Positions 12,084 to 15,417 of a stretch of DNA of 15,417 bases are shown here, piece after piece. Every line of letters starts with the position of its first letter. Positions within the stretch are counted from its first letter, which is position 1. Under the pieces are notes generated by a model. That model saw nothing but the letters and a program-made list of their open reading frames with translations, was not told the DNA's origin and made no database searches. This DNA comes from an uncultured Clostridia bacterium (GTDB taxonomy: Bacteria > Bacillota > Clostridia > Oscillospirales > Oscillospiraceae): NCBI GenBank assembly GCA_937892865.1, contig CALBJG010000053.1:1-15417 (forward strand), written 5' to 3'. The position numbers were made by a program, and so were the translations under genes.

Positions 12084-13430
12084 ATGGATTTTCAGAGTTT
12101 CAAAAAGGCCGTCTTTGACGCCGCCGACAAAAAAGGTCTTACCGAATACGAACTTTATTATCAGACCGCAGAATCCACTTCTGCCGGGGCATTCGGTCAC
12201 GAGATCAACAATTTCAGCGCCAGTATGGATGGAGGTGTCTGCTTCCGCTGCATTGCAGAGGGTAAAATGGGCTACGCCTCTACCGAAGATCTAAGCCCGG
12301 AGCAGGCAGAAAGCCTGGTCGAAAAAGCCTATGAAAATGCGAAAGTTTTGGAGTCGGAAGAACCGGTGTTTTTAAATGCCGGGGGGTTGGAATACGCAAC
12401 GCTGTCCCTTTCCCCCTACCCCCTGCCCTCTGCCCAGGAACTGATCGGCACTGTTCTGGCTACCCAGGAAAAACTCTACGATGCTGACCCTGCGGTCATT
12501 GACGGTTGCAGTGTGCAGGGCATTTCCGAAGCTATGGAACTGGCCATCTGCAATTCCAAGGGTTTGGACCTTTACTACCGCAACCACGCCGCCGGTCTTG
12601 TAGTAGGCGCGCTGGTGGAAGAAAAGGGCGAAAAGGTCAACGACCACCAAATCAAACTGGCTGAACTGAATACCATTGATGCCGATGCGCTGGTAAGCAA
12701 AGCCGTTGCCACCGCCAAAGGCAAATTGGGCGGCGATGTTGCGCCCACGGGCGTCTACCCGGTCGTCTTTGACCCGGAGGCGATGTCTTCCCTTTTGCAG
12801 GTCTTTTCCTCCGTCTTCTCCGCAGAGGCCGTTCAAAAAGGTCTTTCCCAACTGGCAAACAAGGAAAACCAGATCATCGCATCGGAAGCCGTGACACTGA
12901 TGGACGACCCTTTCCACAAGGACAATCCTATGCCCATCCACTTTGACGCAGAGGGCTCTCCCACCTACTGCAAAGCGGTGATCGAAAAAGGCGTATTGAA
13001 AACGCTCCTTTACAATCTGAAAACTGCCAACCAGGCAGGCAAAAAGACCACCGGCAACGCCTCCAAAGCCGGCTACAGCGCCTCTGTGGGTACCCGCCCC
13101 TTTACCATGTACCTCCAGGGCGGTGACCTGACCGAGGAAGCGCTGCTTGAAAAAGCCGGAAACGGTGTGTATATCAATTCTTTAAGCGGTCTGCACGCAG
13201 GCGCGAACCCCATCAGCGGTGATTTCTCTCTGCAAAGCGCCGGTTTTCTCATTGAAAACGGCAAGAAGACCACCCCGGTAAAATCCTTCACCGTAGCCGG
13301 TAATTTCTACGATCTGCTGAAAAAGATCACCGCTGTGGCAAACAACACCTGCCTGCCTATGGCGCTGGATATGACTACCTTCGGCGCGCCCAGCACATTA
13401 GTAGAGAATTTGTCCGTTGCAGGCAAGTAA
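12084..13430 (+). CDS. pmbA: TldE/PmbA family protein, partner of TldD
   Basis: 448 residues, matching the usual size (about 440-450). It is related to TldD over its whole length but lacks an HExxxH motif, as expected for the non-catalytic half of the TldD-TldE heterodimer. Seen: LYYRNHAAGLVVGALVEEKGEKVND in the middle, KTTGNASKAGYSASVGTRPF at about 323-342 and the family ending GDFSLQSAGFLIENGKKTTPVKSFTVAGNFYDLL. The ATG at 12084 is one base after the tldD stop codon. Its AGGAGG (12070-12075) is made of the last Gly-Gly-Arg codons of tldD, so translation is surely coupled, giving equal amounts of both halves. An imperfect hairpin follows (13434-13476), and the next gene has its own promoter. 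The name tldE is used in parallel with pmbA. Confidence 0.94.
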   Translation: MDFQSFKKAVFDAADKKGLTEYELYYQTAESTSAGAFGHEINNFSASMDGGVCFRCIAEGKMGYASTEDLSPEQAESLVEKAYENAKVLESEEPVFLNAGGLEYATLSLSPYPLPSAQELIGTVLATQEKLYDADPAVIDGCSVQGISEAMELAICNSKGLDLYYRNHAAGLVVGALVEEKGEKVNDHQIKLAELNTIDADALVSKAVATAKGKLGGDVAPTGVYPVVFDPEAMSSLLQVFSSVFSAEAVQKGLSQLANKENQIIASEAVTLMDDPFHKDNPMPIHFDAEGSPTYCKAVIEKGVLKTLLYNLKTANQAGKKTTGNASKAGYSASVGTRPFTMYLQGGDLTEEALLEKAGNGVYINSLSGLHAGANPISGDFSLQSAGFLIENGKKTTPVKSFTVAGNFYDLLKKITAVANNTCLPMALDMTTFGAPSTLVENLSVAGK

Positions 13431-13433
13431 AAA

Positions 13434-13476
13434 GGTCTTTTCCTGCATAGTTTGCAGAAAAAGGCGCAAAAAGACC
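13434..13476 (+). terminator. Weak terminator-like hairpin after pmbA
   Basis: Outer arms GGTCTTTT (13434-13441) and AAAAGACC (13469-13476) enclose CTGCA/TGCAG (13443-13447 with 13453-13457). No T-run follows (ATTCTGTTC), so termination may be incomplete and some read-through into gdhA is possible. Confidence 0.45.
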
Positions 13477-13549
13477 ATTCTGTTCAATATGCTATGAAAG
13501 ATGCGGCCGGGAGAATTTCATTTTGTGAGAGTTTTTCTCCAAAAGACAG

Positions 13550-13578
13550 TTGTATTCCCCGGAAGAATCTGCTAAAAT
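13550..13578 (+). promoter_or_regulatory. Promoter of gdhA
   Basis: TTGTAT (13550-13555), 17-bp spacer, TAAAAT (13573-13578) preceded by an extended -10 TGC. An imperfect dyad GGAGAA/TTCTCC (13510-13515 with 13535-13540) lies just upstream of the -35 and could be an operator; no protein can be named. Confidence 0.72.
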
Positions 13579-13607
13579 GAAACCATCTTTTTAAAGGAGG
13601 CTTTTTT

Positions 13608-14945
13608 ATGTCCTATATTGATGACGTCAAAAGTTGGGTCGTTGCCACCAACCCCGGTCAGCCGGAGTTCCACCAGGCTGTGGAAGAGGTGCTGAATTCT
13701 CTGCGCCCCATCATTGATAAGAACGAAGAAGTTTACCGCCGGGAGGCTCTGCTGGAGCGTCTTTTGGTACCGGAGCGTGTTGTGATGTTCCGTGTTCCCT
13801 GGGTGGATGATGCCGGCCAGGCCCATGTGAACACCGGTTACCGTGTTCAGTACAACGGCTCTATCGGTCCTTACAAGGGCGGTATCCGTTTCCATCCTTC
13901 CGTAAACTTGAGCATTATGAAATTCCTGGGCTTTGAGCAGATCTTCAAGAACGCCCTCACCGGCCTGCCTATGGGCGGCGCCAAGGGCGGCTGTGACTTT
14001 GACCCCAAGGGCAAGTCCGACCGTGAGATCATGCGTTTCTGCCAGAGTTTTATGACCGAACTTTACAAGTACATCGGACCGGACACCGACGTTCCCGCCG
14101 GTGACATCGGCGTTGGCGGTCGCGAGATCGGCTATATGTATGGTATGTACCGCCGCATCCGTGGCACTTACGAGGGCGGTGTCCTCACCGGCAAGGGCTT
14201 AAGTTACGGCGGCTCTCTGGCCCGTACCCAGGCTACCGGCTACGGTCTGCTGTATCTGACCCGTGAAATGCTGAAAGCAAACAACATCGACATTGCCGGC
14301 AAGACCGTGGTCGTTTCCGGCGCAGGCAATGTGGCTACCTACGCCATTGAAAAGGCTTGGCAGTTGGGCGCAAAGCCTGTCACCTGCTCCGATTCCACCG
14401 GCTGGATCTACGATCCCGACGGCATCGATGTGGCTACCCTGAAGGAAGTCAAGGAAGTGAAGCGGGCAAGACTGACTGAGTACGCAAAGGCCCGTCCCAA
14501 CGCCCAGTACCACGAGGGCAAGGGCGTTTGGACCGTTAAGTGCGATATCGCGCTGCCCTGCGCTACCCAGAACGAACTGCTCATCGACGATGCCAAGGCG
14601 CTGGTTGCTAACGGTGTCACCGCTGTTGCAGAGGGCGCAAATATGCCCACCTCTCTGGAGGCTACCAAGTACTTCCAGGAAAACGGTGTTCTCTTCTGCC
14701 CCGGCAAGGCTGCCAACGCAGGCGGCGTTGCTACCTCCGGTCTGGAAATGTGCCAGAACTCCGAGCGCAGAAGCTGGAGTTTCGAAGAAGTGGATACTAC
14801 CTTGCAGGGTATTATGGTCAACATCTTCAAGAACCTGGATGCCGCCGCAAAAGAATGCGGTCTGGAAGGCAACTATGTGGCAGGCGCCAACATCGCCGGC
14901 TTCAAGAAAGTTGCCGAGGCAATGCTCTGCCAGGGCGTGATCTGA
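13608..14945 (+). CDS. gdhA: Glutamate dehydrogenase, hexameric, probably NADP-dependent
   Basis: 445 residues, standard for the hexameric class (about 445-450). The enzyme makes L-glutamate from 2-oxoglutarate and ammonia with NADPH (or the reverse), in the cytosol, and is a main ammonium entry point in gut anaerobes. N-terminal catalytic domain: GPYKGGIRFHP with Lys90, QIFKNAL with Lys114, GLPMGGAKGG with Lys126, PAGDIGVGGREIG with Asp166; these lie one residue from the known catalytic/substrate residues of Clostridium symbiosum GDH. Rossmann domain: VSGAGNVATYA at about 236-246, and SDSTG after the second strand, as in NADP-preferring enzymes. The conserved AEGANMPTS and CPGKAANAGGVATSGLEM stretches complete the fold. 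AAAGGAGG lies 7 bases before the ATG. Codon use is biased toward CGT, GCT and AAG, more so than in its neighbours, suggesting high expression. It is monocistronic, with its own promoter and terminator. Coenzyme preference is inference. Confidence 0.96.
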   Translation: MSYIDDVKSWVVATNPGQPEFHQAVEEVLNSLRPIIDKNEEVYRREALLERLLVPERVVMFRVPWVDDAGQAHVNTGYRVQYNGSIGPYKGGIRFHPSVNLSIMKFLGFEQIFKNALTGLPMGGAKGGCDFDPKGKSDREIMRFCQSFMTELYKYIGPDTDVPAGDIGVGGREIGYMYGMYRRIRGTYEGGVLTGKGLSYGGSLARTQATGYGLLYLTREMLKANNIDIAGKTVVVSGAGNVATYAIEKAWQLGAKPVTCSDSTGWIYDPDGIDVATLKEVKEVKRARLTEYAKARPNAQYHEGKGVWTVKCDIALPCATQNELLIDDAKALVANGVTAVAEGANMPTSLEATKYFQENGVLFCPGKAANAGGVATSGLEMCQNSERRSWSFEEVDTTLQGIMVNIFKNLDAAAKECGLEGNYVAGANIAGFKKVAEAMLCQGVI

Positions 14946-14970
14946 TAGTAGACATAGCAGACAACAAACA

Positions 14971-15003
14971 ACCGCGACAGATTTCTCTGTCGCGGTCTTT
15001 TTA
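14971..15003 (+). terminator. Intrinsic terminator of gdhA
   Basis: The stem ACCGCGACAG (14971-14980) / CTGTCGCGGT (14987-14996) has loop ATTTCT and then CTTTTTAT. Converging prfC transcription could also be stopped here, although its T-run on that strand is poorer. Confidence 0.92.
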
Positions 15004-15035
15004 TGTGTCATTTTGAAAAATGTGATTTCGACTGA

Positions 15036-15058
15036 CGCAAGATAGATACCGGGCGGTA
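15036..15058 (+). repeat. Dispersed 23-bp intergenic repeat, copy C
   Basis: CGCAAGATAGATACC followed by GGGCGGTA, matching the minus strand of 6913-6935 at 22 of 23 positions. It contains the dyad TACC-GGGC-GGTA. It lies in the converging gap between gdhA and the release factor gene, which otherwise shows nothing recognisable. Confidence 0.7.
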
Positions 15059-15120
15059 CCCAATAGTGTAACCATAACCACCCAGCGGTAGTGCGAAATT
15101 GGCTGTTGGCCCCTGCCGAC

Positions 15121-15417
15121 TTAACCTTCTTCAACTACGATCTCTTTCAGCACGAGACCGGGGTTGCGCTTAACGGTAAAGTCGATTGCCCAGTAACTGG
15201 AGAATACCAGCAGGTTTCTGCCCCGGTAGTCTTCCAGCAATTCTGCATCACTGCCCAAATTCATATCGGTCAGGTCGCCGGGATAGTCATCGATCAGGCG
15301 GATCTCTTCATAAGGCAGGCTTTCCATCCGCAGATCCACACCGTACTCATTTTTCATGCGATACTGGAACACATCAAACTGCAGGGTACCCACAACGCCC
15401 ACGATCACCTCTTCCAT
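15121..15417 (-). CDS. prfC: Peptide chain release factor 3, C-terminal end (rest outside window)
   Basis: 98 codons of an open frame that runs off the right edge; the methionine at the edge is internal, not a start. The family is a GTPase of about 525-535 residues that recycles release factors RF1/RF2 from the ribosome after termination. The GTPase domain is not in the window. The visible part is the C-terminal domain: VGVVGTLQFDVFQYRMKNEYG is highly characteristic of RF3, and it is followed by LPYEEIRLI and an ending around LVFSSYWAIDFTVKRNPGL. The stop is TAA at 15123-15121. It converges on gdhA. Distinction from EF-G-like and TetM-like proteins rests on the QLQF/VFQYR-type segment and the short C-terminus. 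Confidence 0.93.
   Translation of the reverse strand: MEEVIVGVVGTLQFDVFQYRMKNEYGVDLRMESLPYEEIRLIDDYPGDLTDMNLGSDAELLEDYRGRNLLVFSSYWAIDFTVKRNPGLVLKEIVVEEG

Noticed and set aside
14199..15134. 311-codon minus-strand frame opposite gdhA
   Set aside because: Antisense to a highly conserved enzyme and continues through the gdhA terminator; no start signals.

Overview
The window reads as a chromosomal segment of a low-to-mid GC Gram-positive anaerobe, most probably a gut member of the Clostridia (Oscillospiraceae/Ruminococcaceae-like). The reasons are strong AGGAGG-type ribosome binding sites, TTGACA/TATAAT-type promoters with 17-bp spacers, a class B-type sortase, an LplABC-type sugar importer without its own ATPase paired with a membrane-bound AraC regulator, a hexameric glutamate dehydrogenase, and fold-back intergenic repeats of a kind I recall from that group. 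The taxonomic assignment is inference; no rRNA or other marker gene is present.

Left part (1-2854): the 3' end of a methylenetetrahydrofolate reductase gene (metF-type) and its terminator; a monocistronic Gfo/Idh/MocA oxidoreductase with a near-consensus promoter; then a compact symmetrical cassette at 2079-2708. The cassette holds two small divergent genes (a 78-aa unknown protein on the minus strand and a 66-aa Cro/C1-type HTH protein on the plus strand). They share a 22-bp palindrome that overlaps the minus promoter, and a nearly identical 30-bp hairpin terminator closes each end.

Middle part (2855-9430, all minus strand): a solute-binding lipoprotein, an LplB-like permease and an LplC-like permease transcribed in that order, preceded by a separately transcribed two-membrane-segment sensor/AraC-family regulator. 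This is the usual layout for uptake of an oligosaccharide, probably of plant polysaccharide origin, under an extracellular sensor. No ATPase and no glycoside hydrolase are present, so a shared MsmX-type ATPase elsewhere is inferred. The 303-bp gap between lipoprotein and first permease is unusually rich in inverted repeats, including a possible three-way-junction RNA (4800-4866) and a 13-bp intercistronic hairpin (5029-5057).

Right part (9431-15417): a heptad-repeat fold-back element, a class B-type sortase (minus), a divergent tldD-tldE/pmbA operon (plus), a well-expressed-looking glutamate dehydrogenase (plus), and the C-terminal end of peptide chain release factor 3 (minus). Intergenic space holds two different fold-back elements (6981-7112; 9508-9620), a 14-mer that follows both of them, and a dispersed 23-bp motif with copies at 6913-6935 and 15036-15058 and a weaker one at 2773-2790.

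Most genes are ordinary housekeeping or carbohydrate-uptake functions. The features most worth following are the small divergent cassette, the structured lipoprotein-permease intercistronic region, and the fold-back and dispersed repeats. I found no CRISPR array, prophage, transposase, tRNA or rRNA.
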